Notes: a model not told the origin generated them from the sequence alone. A DNA stretch of 64,000 bases from Lentzea aerocolonigenes (GCF_000974445.1 NZ_BBOJ01000005.1:124001-188000), one strand, 5' to 3'; shown: positions 42,934 through 52,436, numbered from the stretch's first letter. Numbers and translations: made by a program.

Positions 42934-44550
42934 ATGGCATACAAGCACGCCCGCGCAACGCTGTCCCGTCGCAGCCTGCTCGGTGCGGGGCTGGCGACTG
43001 TGCCCGCTCTCGCACTGACACCCGCGACCACGGCGCTGGCGGATCCCGTTTCCCGGCCGGACACCGCGGCCGCTGTCATCACTCCCGTCGACCCGCAGTT
43101 CGCGAGCCTCGCGAAGGGCACCAACCAGCGACTGGACGGCAGGCCCGACCGCGTGGTGATCGCGACGTCGACCCAGCAGGTCGTCGCCGCCGTCGCACAC
43201 GCACTGCGCAACGGCCAGCAGATCGCCGTCCGAAGTGGAGGGCACTGCTACGAGGACTTCGTCACGAACCCCGCCGTGCGCACGGTCATCGATCTGTCCG
43301 CAATGGACGAAGTCGAGTTCGACGCACAGCGAGGGGCGTTCGTGATCGGGCCCGGCGCCCAGCTCGGGCACGTTTACCGCCAGCTCTTCAAGCGGTGGGG
43401 TGTGGTGGTTCCCGCCGGCAACTGCCCGACGGTCGCCGCGGGCGGTCACTTCGCGGGCGGTGGCTACGGCAGCCTGTCCCGTCGCAACGGGCTGAGCATC
43501 GACCACCTGTACGCGGTCGAGGTCGTGCACGTGACCGCGTCCGGTGAGGTGCGCGTGGTCGTCGCGACCCGCGAGGCGAACGACCCGAACCGCGACCTGT
43601 GGTTCGCGCACACCGGTGGCGGTGGCGGGAACTTCGGCGTCGTCACGCGCTACTGGTTCCGCTCGCCGGGATCGGACGGCCGCGACCCGAGCAAGGCGCT
43701 GCCCGCACCTCCGAGCTCGCTGATCATCAGCGAGGTCGTGTGGCCGTGGGAGAAGATCGACGGTGCCGCGTTCGCCACGCTGATGCGCAACCACGGCACG
43801 TGGCACGAGCGCAACAGCGCGCCGAACTCCCCGCAGCGCAACCTCTTCAGCCAGCTCAAGCCGTTCCACCGCAGCAACGGGTCCATCGTGCTCGACACGT
43901 CGGTGGACGCGGGCGCACCGAACGCCGAGGGCGTGCTGACCGCCTACGTCCAGGCCGTCGGTGCCGGACTGCCCGCGCCGAAGGTGGTGCAGCACAGGAC
44001 CGTTCCGTGGCTGCAGTCCACCACCTGGGGCGGTTTCACCGGCCCCGACTCCACGACCAGGTTCAAGGGCAAGTCGACCTACCTGCGCCGCTCGTACCCG
44101 GAGGCGCAGATCAAGGTGATGCACCGGCACCTGACCCGCACGGACTTCGCCAATGCCGGCGCGCTCATGATGATCGCCTCGTACGGCGGGCAGGTGAACG
44201 CGGTGTCCTCCACCGCGACCGCCTCGCAGCAGCGCGACTCGATCATCAAGCACCAGGTCGTGTCGCTGTGGAACGACGCCGCCGACGACGCCGCGAACAT
44301 GGCGTGGGTGCGGGAGTTCTACCGCGACCTCTACGTCGGCACGGGCGGCGTCCCGGTCTCCGACGAGATCACGGACGGCTGCTTCGTGAACTACGCGGAC
44401 ACCGACCTGTCCGATCCGGCGTGGAACTCCTCGGGCGTGCACTGGGGCCGCCTGTACTACAAGGACGCGTTCACCGCTCTCCGCGCAACGAAGCGCCGCT
44501 GGGACCCGCTGAACGTGTTCCGGCACTCGCAGTCCATTCCTCTCTCCTGA
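42934..44550 (+). CDS. Tat-exported BBE-like FAD oxidase (bicovalent flavin type)
   Basis: The product is 538 aa. A Tat-type leader (SRRSLLGAGLATVPALALT) is followed by a PCMH FAD-binding domain and a C-terminal berberine-bridge-enzyme domain ending RWDPLNVFRHSQSIP. His104 in RSGGH and Cys164 in GNCPTV match the positions that link FAD covalently twice in BBE-like oxidases. Such enzymes oxidise sugars, alkaloids or polyketides outside the cytoplasm or during late biosynthetic steps. The acyltransferase gene starts 13 bp downstream. Confidence 0.9.
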   Translation: MAYKHARATLSRRSLLGAGLATVPALALTPATTALADPVSRPDTAAAVITPVDPQFASLAKGTNQRLDGRPDRVVIATSTQQVVAAVAHALRNGQQIAVRSGGHCYEDFVTNPAVRTVIDLSAMDEVEFDAQRGAFVIGPGAQLGHVYRQLFKRWGVVVPAGNCPTVAAGGHFAGGGYGSLSRRNGLSIDHLYAVEVVHVTASGEVRVVVATREANDPNRDLWFAHTGGGGGNFGVVTRYWFRSPGSDGRDPSKALPAPPSSLIISEVVWPWEKIDGAAFATLMRNHGTWHERNSAPNSPQRNLFSQLKPFHRSNGSIVLDTSVDAGAPNAEGVLTAYVQAVGAGLPAPKVVQHRTVPWLQSTTWGGFTGPDSTTRFKGKSTYLRRSYPEAQIKVMHRHLTRTDFANAGALMMIASYGGQVNAVSSTATASQQRDSIIKHQVVSLWNDAADDAANMAWVREFYRDLYVGTGGVPVSDEITDGCFVNYADTDLSDPAWNSSGVHWGRLYYKDAFTALRATKRRWDPLNVFRHSQSIPLS

Positions 44551-44563
44551 TCGGAGCCCTGCC

Positions 44564-45742
44564 ATGACGGCTGTTGCGGCCACACGTGACAGTCAGCGGC
44601 TGCCGAGCCTGACCGGGATGCGCTTCTTCGCCGCGCTCATCGTGTTCGGGTTCCACCTGTCGCTGAACAAGCTCTTCACCGACGACACGGACGTCTCGTC
44701 ACCGTTTGCCGCACTGATGCGCAACGGCGGTTGGTTCGGTGTCTCGTTCTTCTTCGTGCTCAGCGGGTTCGTGCTGACGTGGTCGGTGCGTCCGAAAGAC
44801 CGTGCGAAGGACTTCATCGCCCGCCGGTTCGTCAAGATCTACCCGAACCACCTCGTCACCTTCGCGATCTCGTTCGCGCTGTTCGGGCTCGCCGGTGCCA
44901 CCGCGGCGGAGGCGCTGGGCAACCTGACGTTGCTGCACGCCTGGATTCCGCGTGACACCAGCTTCTTCAGCATCAACCACCCGAGCTGGTCGCTGTCGGC
45001 CGAGCTCTTCTTCTACGCGGCGTTTCCGTTGCTGTGGATGGGAGTTCGGCGAATTCCGGTTCGTGTGCTGTGGCCGGTGGCGATCCTGGTGATGCTCGCG
45101 ATCCTCGCGTTGCCGACGGTCGCCGCGCTGCTGCCCGCCGGCGAGGTGTTCGGCCCCAACCACAAGAACTCGCCGCTGTACCAGCACTCGATGACCCAGG
45201 TCTGGTTCGTCTACGCCTTCCCGTTGACCAGGCTCCTGGACTTCCTGCTGGGCATGCTGATGGCGACGATCGTGCGCAACGGCCGGTGGCCTCGACTGCA
45301 CCCCGGAGCCGCGCTGGCCCTGCTCGTCGCTTCCTACGCCGTGAGCCTCGCGCTGCCCCTGCCGTACCAGATGAACGCGGCGTTCATCATCCCGATCGCG
45401 CTGGTGATCCCGGCGATCGCGGCGCACGAGTCGCGCGGCCGCGGCGGCTGGCTCAGTCACCCCAAGGTCGTCTTCCTCGGGGAGATCTCCTTCGCGTTCT
45501 ACATGGTGCACGACATCTTCCTGACCGGAGTCGGCACCGTGCTCGCCGGTCGCACGCTGCCCGTCGGAGCCGGAATCGCACTCGGCCTCGGCGTGCTGCT
45601 CGCGAGCTGTGCCGCCGCCTGGGCGCTCTACGCCGTCGTCGAACGCCCGCTCACCCGCTGGTGGAGCCGCCGCAACCGGCCCGCCGCGGTGCCTGCCGAG
45701 ACCACCGACCCTGCCAAGATCACGGAGCCCAGCCATGTCTGA
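44564..45742 (+). CDS. Acyltransferase 3 family membrane protein
   Basis: The product is 392 aa with about ten transmembrane helices. It starts SLTGMRFFAALIVFGFHLS, with the conserved Arg and His of the acyltransferase 3/OafA family, and contains FFVLSGFVLTW and HPSWSLSAELFFY. These enzymes acylate sugars, antibiotics or cell-wall polymers at the membrane. Its end overlaps the sugar phosphate cyclase start by 8 bp, so it probably modifies the product of this pathway. Confidence 0.9.
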   Translation: MTAVAATRDSQRLPSLTGMRFFAALIVFGFHLSLNKLFTDDTDVSSPFAALMRNGGWFGVSFFFVLSGFVLTWSVRPKDRAKDFIARRFVKIYPNHLVTFAISFALFGLAGATAAEALGNLTLLHAWIPRDTSFFSINHPSWSLSAELFFYAAFPLLWMGVRRIPVRVLWPVAILVMLAILALPTVAALLPAGEVFGPNHKNSPLYQHSMTQVWFVYAFPLTRLLDFLLGMLMATIVRNGRWPRLHPGAALALLVASYAVSLALPLPYQMNAAFIIPIALVIPAIAAHESRGRGGWLSHPKVVFLGEISFAFYMVHDIFLTGVGTVLAGRTLPVGAGIALGLGVLLASCAAAWALYAVVERPLTRWWSRRNRPAAVPAETTDPAKITEPSHV

Positions 45743-46919
45743 AATCGGCCTGCACGTCACCCACAGCGCCAACAAGTCCTGGACCGTCCGCAACGTCCAG
45801 CCCGTCGAGTACGACGTGGTGCTCTGCGACGACGTCCTCGATCCCGCCAACCAGGCGATCCTCCCCGTCCCCGCCCAGGGCCGCGCCCGCAGGCTGGTCG
45901 TCGTGGACGCCAACGTGGATGCCCTGTTCGGTCAGGCGATCCGTGCCTACTTCGACGGCAACGACGTCGAGCACCGCGTGCTGGTGCTGGAGCCGGGCGA
46001 GATCAACAAGACGGTCGAAGCCAGCATTCGGGTCACCACAGCCATGGACGACTTCGGCGTGGACCGCCGCCGGGAGCCGGTGATCGCGATCGGTGGCGGT
46101 GTGCTGCTCGACGTCGTCGGGTACGCGTGCAGCATCTACCGGCGCGCCACGCCGTTCGTCCGCGTGCCCACCACGCTGATCGGACTCGTGGACGCGGGTG
46201 TGGGCGTGAAGACCGGTGTGAACGCCAACGGGCACAAGAACCGCCTCGGCACCTACTTCGCGGCCGAACGCACGCTGCTCGACCGCAAGTTCCTGACAAC
46301 GTTGCCGCGCAGGCACGTCAGCAACGGTCTCGCGGAGATCCTCAAGATCGCACTGATCAAGGACCGCGAGCTGTTCGACCTGATGGAGGCCACGGGCGAG
46401 CACGTGCTCGAGGCGAAGATGCAGCGCGGTCCCGGTTCGGTGGACCCCGCACTGGAGATCATCGACCGCGCGATCCACGGCATGCTCACCGAGCTGCAGC
46501 CGAACCTGTGGGAGAAGACGCTGGAACGGGTCGTCGACTACGGCCACACGTTCAGCCCGTCCCTCGAGATGGTCGCACTGCCCGCGTTGCTGCACGGCGA
46601 GGCGGTCTGCATCGACATGGCGCTCACCACGTGCCTCGGCGAGCAGCGCGGCCTGGTCACCGAAGAGGAACGCCGGCGCGTGCTCGAGCTCATGACGCGC
46701 CTGGAACTGCCGACGTGGCACCCGTTGCTCACCACCGACCTGTTGCAGCGCGCGCTGGCCGACACCGTGCGCCACCGCGACGGCCAGCAGCGTCTGCCGC
46801 TGCCGGTGGGCATCGGTTCCGCGTGCTTCGTGAACGACGTCAGCCCGCAGGAGCTCGCCGACGCCGCTGCCGCGCTGGAGGCCTTCGAGCTCGCCCAGGA
46901 ATCGGCGGTGCGCGCATGA
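45735..46919 (+). CDS. Sugar phosphate cyclase, 2-epi-5-epi-valiolone synthase type
   Basis: The product is 394 aa. It belongs to the dehydroquinate-synthase-like superfamily: NAD-binding GGGVLLDVVGYACSIYRR near 119-136, RVPTTLIGLVDAGVGVKTGVN, and metal-ligand candidates Glu201 (NGLAEILK), His271 (DYGHTFSP) and His287 (HGEAVC). The RVPTTLIGLVDAGVGVKTG segment is typical of cyclases acting on sedoheptulose 7-phosphate (EEVS, EVS and DDGS subtypes) rather than of DHQ synthase. The exact stereochemical product cannot be fixed by eye. It is the core gene of the putative cyclitol cluster. Confidence 0.88.
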   Translation: MSEIGLHVTHSANKSWTVRNVQPVEYDVVLCDDVLDPANQAILPVPAQGRARRLVVVDANVDALFGQAIRAYFDGNDVEHRVLVLEPGEINKTVEASIRVTTAMDDFGVDRRREPVIAIGGGVLLDVVGYACSIYRRATPFVRVPTTLIGLVDAGVGVKTGVNANGHKNRLGTYFAAERTLLDRKFLTTLPRRHVSNGLAEILKIALIKDRELFDLMEATGEHVLEAKMQRGPGSVDPALEIIDRAIHGMLTELQPNLWEKTLERVVDYGHTFSPSLEMVALPALLHGEAVCIDMALTTCLGEQRGLVTEEERRRVLELMTRLELPTWHPLLTTDLLQRALADTVRHRDGQQRLPLPVGIGSACFVNDVSPQELADAAAALEAFELAQESAVRA

Positions 46920-47623
46920 GCCTGCCCCTGGTCCGCACGACGGACGCACCGGCGTCGGTCTACGGCGTGCACGGCGCCGCCGGCCTGACGCACTGGACGT
47001 GTCTCGCGAGCAGGCAGCACCTCGCGTCACCGACGGAGGCCGTCGAGTGGGCGAGCATCCCGCCGGGAGGGCTGAGCGGGGAGCATCTGCACAGCCGCAC
47101 CGAGGAGATCTACCTGATCCTCAACGGGGAAGGGGAGTTCATCCTCGACGGCGAGAAGATCCCCGTGCGTCCGGGAACGCTCGCCATGACGCCCGTCGGG
47201 CACACCCACGGCCTGCTCAACACCGGCGCGACCGATCTGGACTGGTGGGTCGTCGAGACTCTCGCCGCCGTGACCCAGCAGGCCATCGCCACCACCGAAC
47301 CGATGGAGGAACGTCCCGTGGCAGCCGCCCAGATCTTCGACCTCACCACCACCCCCGTCGTCGACACGACCGGCACCTTCACCGGGCCGCTGCGCCGCGT
47401 CGAACGAATCTCGCTGGAACCGGGGGAGAGCCGTTCCCTGGGACGGGAGTCCACCGAAGTCGCGGTGTTCGTGCAGCAGGGCGAGGCGTCGCTGACCGGC
47501 TTGAAGTCGTTGTCCGCCAACACGTGCGTGACGCTGCCCGCCGGTTCGGCGGTGGTGCTCACCGCGTCCTCGCCGGTCGTGGCCTACGCCGTGGACCTCG
47601 CGGTGCCGGGTGGTGACGCGTGA
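46916..47623 (+). CDS. Bicupin protein
   Basis: The product is 235 aa; the start overlaps the cyclase stop (ATGA). The first cupin (about 45-120) has a full metal site: EHLHSRTEEIYLILNG and GHTHGLLN. The second cupin (about 145-230) keeps the fold but has lost the His residues. It could be an isomerase, epimerase or oxygenase acting on the cyclitol, but this is inferred from the operon. Confidence 0.82.
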   Translation: MSLPLVRTTDAPASVYGVHGAAGLTHWTCLASRQHLASPTEAVEWASIPPGGLSGEHLHSRTEEIYLILNGEGEFILDGEKIPVRPGTLAMTPVGHTHGLLNTGATDLDWWVVETLAAVTQQAIATTEPMEERPVAAAQIFDLTTTPVVDTTGTFTGPLRRVERISLEPGESRSLGRESTEVAVFVQQGEASLTGLKSLSANTCVTLPAGSAVVLTASSPVVAYAVDLAVPGGDA

Positions 47624-47964
47624 TCGTCACGACCGTCAACTCCGACGACTGGACCTGCCTCGCCCGCAGGGGAATGCTCTTCGCCGAGTGCGAGAGCGTC
47701 GACTGGTGGCAGCTGTCCGAAAAGGACGTTCTGCGGGTGAGTGCGGTGCACGCCGTCGAGGAGGCCGTGATCGTGCTGGACGGCACCGTGACGGCTCAGG
47801 TCGGCGACGAGACGCTTTCGTTGCGCTCGGGCCAGGTTCTGCTGGTGCCACACCGCACGGACGCGGTGCTCTCGGGCGAGGCGACCGTGCTGACGGTGCG
47901 TGTGATGCCGTCGGCCGTGTCGTCCGCGCTGCCGCCACGGATTCCCGAACTGGTGTCGCCGTGA
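47620..47964 (+). CDS. Small cupin-like protein
   Basis: The product is 114 aa with a GTG start that overlaps the bicupin stop by 4 bp. It is a single cupin barrel with GTVTAQVGDETLSLRSGQVLLVPH. The first metal motif is degenerate (VHAVEEAVIVLDG), so metal binding is uncertain. Its stop again overlaps the next start. Both cupins may have arisen by duplication and may work together. Confidence 0.78.
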   Translation: MIVTTVNSDDWTCLARRGMLFAECESVDWWQLSEKDVLRVSAVHAVEEAVIVLDGTVTAQVGDETLSLRSGQVLLVPHRTDAVLSGEATVLTVRVMPSAVSSALPPRIPELVSP

Positions 47965-49103
47965 CCAGGTCGCCGTTGTCGGGCGCCGCCATCGGGGTCT
48001 TCTGCGTGGGAGCGTCGGAGTACCTCATCGCCGGGCTGGCGCCCAGCATCGCCACCGGCCTGCGCACCACCGTTGCGCAGGCCAGTGGCCTGATCACGGT
48101 GTACGCGGCGGTCGTCGCCGTCGCGGGACCGCTGCTGACCCTCGCGGTCAGCAGGGTCGAACGCCGCGCGCTGCTCATCGGGCTGCTCGCGGCGTTCGGC
48201 GCGGCGAACCTGCTCGCTGCTGTGTCGACGGGCATGACCGAGATGATGATCGGCCGGATCGTCGCCGCCGCGACGCACTGCCCGATCGTCGCGATGGCAC
48301 TGGTGATCGCTTCACGTCAGGACGACGCCGCACGGCAGGGCAGGGCGATGGCCAGGATCTCGGTGGCGCTGAACCTGGCCACCGCGGTCGGCGTGCCGCT
48401 GGCGCTCGCGATCAACACGCTCACGTCGTGGCGGGTGGCGTTCGTCCTGCTCGCCCTGGCGGCGGGTGTCGCGGTCGCCCACGTCGCGCGCTGCCCGGTC
48501 GGCAGGCCGACGACCACCGCCCGTGCGGAGGTCAAGGCGTTGCTGCGGCCCCAGGTGCTCGCCGCGATCGCGACGACGTTCCTCGCGACTCTCGGCGGGT
48601 ACGCCACCTACACGTTCATCGCGCCGATCCTCACCGAGGAGACCGGTTTCGCCCAGGACCACCTGTGGTTGCTGTTGCTGCTCTTCGGCCTCGGCAGCCT
48701 GGCGGGCAGCGTGCTGGGCGGACGGCTCGCCGACTTCCACCTCGACCGGGGTCTGCGGATCGGTCTGGTGGTGCTGGCGCTGACCACCCTGCTGTTCGGC
48801 GTTCTGCTGCACAGCAAGGTGTTCACGGCGATCCTGCTGCTGGTGCTGGGTGCCGCGTTCTTCCTGATCGTGCCGGCGCTCAACGCCCGCATCATGGTCG
48901 GTACCGCCGACCTGGCGCCGACGTTGGCGACGAGCGTCAACGTCGCCGCCTACAACCTCAGCATCATGGTGGCGAGCGGTGTCGCGCGCGTCGCCGTGGA
49001 GGGCGGGATCGGCCTGCAGGCACTGGTTCTGCTGTCCGCGGTGACACCGGTCGTCGCGCTCGCTCTGGTGCGCACGACCCGGCGTGAGCCCGTCCCGGCG
49101 TGA
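47961..49103 (+). CDS. MFS transporter, drug/sugar efflux type
   Basis: The product is 380 aa with a GTG start overlapping the cupin stop. Twelve hydrophobic helices are visible. The opening (AIGVFCVGASEYLIAGLAPSIA) matches the DHA1/AraJ-like efflux group. As the last gene of the operon it probably exports the pathway product. A strong terminator follows directly. Confidence 0.88.
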   Translation: MTRSPLSGAAIGVFCVGASEYLIAGLAPSIATGLRTTVAQASGLITVYAAVVAVAGPLLTLAVSRVERRALLIGLLAAFGAANLLAAVSTGMTEMMIGRIVAAATHCPIVAMALVIASRQDDAARQGRAMARISVALNLATAVGVPLALAINTLTSWRVAFVLLALAAGVAVAHVARCPVGRPTTTARAEVKALLRPQVLAAIATTFLATLGGYATYTFIAPILTEETGFAQDHLWLLLLLFGLGSLAGSVLGGRLADFHLDRGLRIGLVVLALTTLLFGVLLHSKVFTAILLLVLGAAFFLIVPALNARIMVGTADLAPTLATSVNVAAYNLSIMVASGVARVAVEGGIGLQALVLLSAVTPVVALALVRTTRREPVPA

Positions 49104-49140
49104 CGAGAGGGCCCGTGACCAGTGGCCACGGGCCCTCGTC
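49104..49140. terminator. Bidirectional terminator between MFS and PIG-L genes
   Basis: GAGGGCCCGTG (49107-49117) and its exact complement (49127-49137) form an 11-bp GC-rich stem with a 9-nt loop; flanking GAC/GTC bases lengthen it with a small bulge. It sits immediately after the MFS stop and 6 bp beyond the convergent PIG-L stop, so it can serve both. Confidence 0.75.
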
Positions 49141-49142
49141 CG

Positions 49143-51071
49143 CTAGTTGCCGGCGACCTGCCAGGCACCGAACGCGCTCGTCGGCCCGGGCGTGCTCTGC
49201 TTGCGCTCGTAGAGCTTCGCGTCCCCGCCCACTACGAGCACCCGCACGTTGCCCGCCGCGTCACGCACGGCCGCGGGCCCGACCTCCGCGTACCCGCCGA
49301 GGTCCTCCCACGGCGCGAACGAGTTGCTACTGGTCTGCCGCGCCACGCTGATGCCGTAGTTGTTGTTGCGCGCGAACGCCAGCACGCGCGGAGAAGTCCC
49401 ACCGGACGTCACGGTCGCAACGGGCCCAACGCCGCCTTGGCCGCCGATGTGCGCGATAGGACCGAATGTCCCGTTGCTCGAACCTTCCGCGACCGTGCCA
49501 ACGGCGCCGTCGGTGTGCTCACGGACGAGCGCGCGCACCTTGCCGCTGTCCAACGTGACACCGGGCGCGTGCGTGCACTCCACGGACCCGATCGACTTGA
49601 ACGTGGTCGACGCGCCGGGATTCTGCTGCCAGTGGTCGACATGACCGTTGGCGTCGGCGAACAGGTGCATCCTGCCGGTCGACGAGGTGAACCCGACGGG
49701 CGGCGACACGATCACGCTCGTGTTGCCGGACAAGGCTTCCCAGCCGCTGAACGACCCGTCGCCGTTCTGCCAGGCGTTGCTCACGCCGTTGGTCTGGTTG
49801 ATCGCGAACAGTTCGAGGCCGCCGTCGCCGTTGAGCACCAGCGCCGGCGTGCCGAAAGCGGGCGTGGCGCCGTCCGGGTTGCCGGCGTCGATCCAGGTGA
49901 ACGAGCCGTTCGCGGCCTGGCCTGCGACGAGGATCGCGCCGCTGTCGAGGTCCAGCACGGCGATGTGCACGCGCCCGGACCCGTTGAGCGCCACGGCGAC
50001 GCCCGGTGCGAACGTGCCGGACCGCAGGTTCTCGGGACCGGTCCAGGCGCCGTTGACGGGCTGGTGCCACCACATGATCGAGTCACCGGCAGCGACGAAC
50101 GCGTGCAAGGTGCCCGTGCCGTCGACGATCGCCCACGGCGCGACGACCGGCCAACGGTGGTAGTTGCGGAACACCTGCTCGTCGAAGGCGGGCCCCGTGA
50201 CCGGGTCGTGCTCGGCGTAGGCCTGGTACGCGTCGCTCTTCGGACCGAGCAACGCGTCCGGCACGTTGCGGGGTGACGCGGCGATGTTGTAGCAGCGGTA
50301 CCGGGTGAACAGCACGAACCCGCGCCCGTTCGGACCCTCGTAGGCACGGACGGCCTTGGTCGCGAACTTGGCCGTGTGGATGTGGTCGGCGTGCTCGGCC
50401 GGCTCGTTCGGGAAGTCGTACGACGGCTCGGGATCCTGGATGCGGATCACCGTGGGCTGGTACTCGTCGAGCAACGCGAGCAGCACGTTGTTGAGGTCCG
50501 CCTGGTTGTACCACTGGGCGACCTGCACCGGCCCGCCCGTCGGAATGATCGTCGGAGCGGCGTGGTTCGGGTCGTTCCACAGCTTCTCGAGCGCCATGTT
50601 GTGATTCGGGTCCGCGCCGCCGCCGTCGGGCAGGCTCAGGTAGATCAGCTGCACGTTCGGCGCACCCACGAGCGTGTCGACCTCGAGGATCATGGTCGCG
50701 ACTTCCTTGGTGTCGCGGGTCCAGTTGTTCGGCTGACCCGCGAGCTTCGCGTAGGCGGAACGCTGACCCTCCCGCACGCTCGCGGCGAGATCCTCGGGGG
50801 TCCACTTGTACGGGTCCCACCCGTTGAACTGGTCGGCGGTCAGGACGATCGTCCGCACCGGCAGTCCGGAAAGGATGGACGGCTGGATGTCAGGGTTGAG
50901 GAACAACAGGTCGTCGTCGGTGTGCGCGACGATGTTGACGAAGCTTCCCCCGGTGGGCAGAGCGCGAGTCCCCGCTCCTGCGGCGGAGGCGATGCCGGTG
51001 TTGGCGAGCGCGGTGGCGGCGGCAGCTGTGACACCTGCGGCCAGCACAGTTCTACGGCTGATGTTTGTCAT
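49143..51071 (-). CDS. Tat-exported PIG-L family deacetylase with a C-terminal propeller-like domain
   Basis: The product is 642 aa. The ATG at 51071 starts a Tat leader (ISRRTVLAAGVTAAAATALA). The PIG-L/LmbE motif AHTDDDLLF with its zinc-binding His-x-Asp-Asp lies near residues 49-57, with a later HADHIHTAKF supplying the third ligand. From about 330 to the end there are repeated Trp-containing beta segments (WHQPVNGAWTGPENL and similar), like the propeller lectin domains in other secreted actinobacterial enzymes. It probably deacetylates N-acetyl sugars in polymers outside the cell. Confidence 0.87.
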   Translation of the reverse strand: MTNISRRTVLAAGVTAAAATALANTGIASAAGAGTRALPTGGSFVNIVAHTDDDLLFLNPDIQPSILSGLPVRTIVLTADQFNGWDPYKWTPEDLAASVREGQRSAYAKLAGQPNNWTRDTKEVATMILEVDTLVGAPNVQLIYLSLPDGGGADPNHNMALEKLWNDPNHAAPTIIPTGGPVQVAQWYNQADLNNVLLALLDEYQPTVIRIQDPEPSYDFPNEPAEHADHIHTAKFATKAVRAYEGPNGRGFVLFTRYRCYNIAASPRNVPDALLGPKSDAYQAYAEHDPVTGPAFDEQVFRNYHRWPVVAPWAIVDGTGTLHAFVAAGDSIMWWHQPVNGAWTGPENLRSGTFAPGVAVALNGSGRVHIAVLDLDSGAILVAGQAANGSFTWIDAGNPDGATPAFGTPALVLNGDGGLELFAINQTNGVSNAWQNGDGSFSGWEALSGNTSVIVSPPVGFTSSTGRMHLFADANGHVDHWQQNPGASTTFKSIGSVECTHAPGVTLDSGKVRALVREHTDGAVGTVAEGSSNGTFGPIAHIGGQGGVGPVATVTSGGTSPRVLAFARNNNYGISVARQTSSNSFAPWEDLGGYAEVGPAAVRDAAGNVRVLVVGGDAKLYERKQSTPGPTSAFGAWQVAGN

Positions 51072-51209
51072 CGAGAATCCCCCAGATTCTGTCTTGACGT
51101 GCGTATCACAGGACGCCCGGTACCGCAGGAGGTTGCCCGCAGGTTCAGACCACTGGGTGACAGCAAATTCGATCGACCGCGCGGCCAGGCAGCTGTTAGG
51201 CACGTCCGC

Positions 51210-52436
51210 ATGTGGCGCTACCTGACCTCCGCGGGACTGGCGCGGCTGGCCGACGAAATGGTCGTCGTCACGCTGGCCCTGCTCGCCTGGAGCAGAACGG
51301 GCGAGGAACTGCTGACCGGCGTGACCACCGCCGCCTACGCACTGCCCGCAGTGGTGACCGGCCCGCTGCTCGGCGCTTGGCTGGACCGCACCCGGCGCCC
51401 GTTGCTCGCGCTGGCAGGCAATCAGTTCCTGCTGGCAGGAATGGCAATCGGCCTGATCTTCGTACCCGCGCCCCTCATGCCCGTGCCGGCGTTCCTGGCG
51501 GGTCTGACCCTGCCGATGACGAGCGGCGGCTTCACCAGCATGCTGCCCCGCCTGAACGTGGACCTGCCGCGCATGACGGCGTACGACTCGATGCTCTACA
51601 GCGGCACGGCCATCGCAGGCCTCGCCCTGGCGAGCATCGTCGCCGTCGCCTGGTCACCGGCAGGCGCGATGACCGTGGTGGCTCTGCTGGCCGCGGCCGG
51701 CGGCCTGGTCACACTGCGTTTGGTCCTGGCGCCCGCACCGCCGTCACCGCACTCGTCCCTGCTCCCGGCCCTCCGCGCGGGAGCCCGAACCCTGATGCGC
51801 ACCCCACCCCTGCGCGCCGCGACCCTGACGTCGGTGATCAGCTTCGCCGGCTTCGGCATGCTGGTGGTGACGCTCCAGGTCCTGCTCCCCGCACTGCACG
51901 CGGACAGCGACCTGAGCGGCCTGGTGCTGGCGGCGTTCGACGTGGGCGCCGTGCTGGCGGTGATGGCGGTGCGCCCACACCTCAAGCGATGGCTGCCGGA
52001 GCGAATCCTGTTCGTGACGGTGGGCCTCTACGGCGTGTCGTTCGCGCTCTGGACCCTCGCCGGCAACCTCCCCGTGCTGCTCGGCATGGCCTTCGTGGCA
52101 GGCCTGGCCTCAGGCCCGACCCTGGTAGCGCTGATCACCGCACGGCAGCGCTACAGCCCACCCGAACTGCTGGGCCAGGTGTCGACGACCGGTGCGAGCC
52201 TGAAGATCGGCGCGTTCTCGCTCGGCTCCCTGCTGGCGGGCGTCCTGCTGTCGTCGAGCACGCCCACCACCGCGTTGCTGGTGATCGCTCTCCTGCAGTT
52301 CGTCGCGGTGGGGGTGGGTCTCGTCGCCGCGCGGACCAGGCGTGGGTGGTTTCCGCCGCACAGCAACGGAAACCACCCACGACCCGGGTCTCAGCAGGAC
52401 GCCGGCACCTGCTCCGACCTCAGGTCCCACGGCTGA
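51210..52436 (+). CDS. MFS transporter (EntS-like) with an odd C-terminal tail
   Basis: The product is 408 aa with about ten to twelve hydrophobic helices and the MFS loop GAWLDRTRRPLLAL. The ATG at 51210 is the first start before helix 1. The last 30 residues, starting RRGWFPPHSNG, are non-hydrophobic and are encoded by a hairpin and by sequence antisense to the neighbouring gene. They are likely a read-out produced by loss of an earlier stop. Substrate unknown. Confidence 0.87.
   Translation: MWRYLTSAGLARLADEMVVVTLALLAWSRTGEELLTGVTTAAYALPAVVTGPLLGAWLDRTRRPLLALAGNQFLLAGMAIGLIFVPAPLMPVPAFLAGLTLPMTSGGFTSMLPRLNVDLPRMTAYDSMLYSGTAIAGLALASIVAVAWSPAGAMTVVALLAAAGGLVTLRLVLAPAPPSPHSSLLPALRAGARTLMRTPPLRAATLTSVISFAGFGMLVVTLQVLLPALHADSDLSGLVLAAFDVGAVLAVMAVRPHLKRWLPERILFVTVGLYGVSFALWTLAGNLPVLLGMAFVAGLASGPTLVALITARQRYSPPELLGQVSTTGASLKIGAFSLGSLLAGVLLSSSTPTTALLVIALLQFVAVGVGLVAARTRRGWFPPHSNGNHPRPGSQQDAGTCSDLRSHG
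52341..52381 (-). terminator. Perfect 15-bp-stem terminator inside the 3' end of the MFS gene
   Basis: CGTGGGTGGTTTCCG and its exact complement flank an 11-nt loop. The hairpin begins 9 bp past the stop (52391) of the secreted-protein gene on the minus strand, where a terminator is expected, yet it lies within the MFS reading frame, which continues 55 nt beyond it. Confidence 0.75.
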
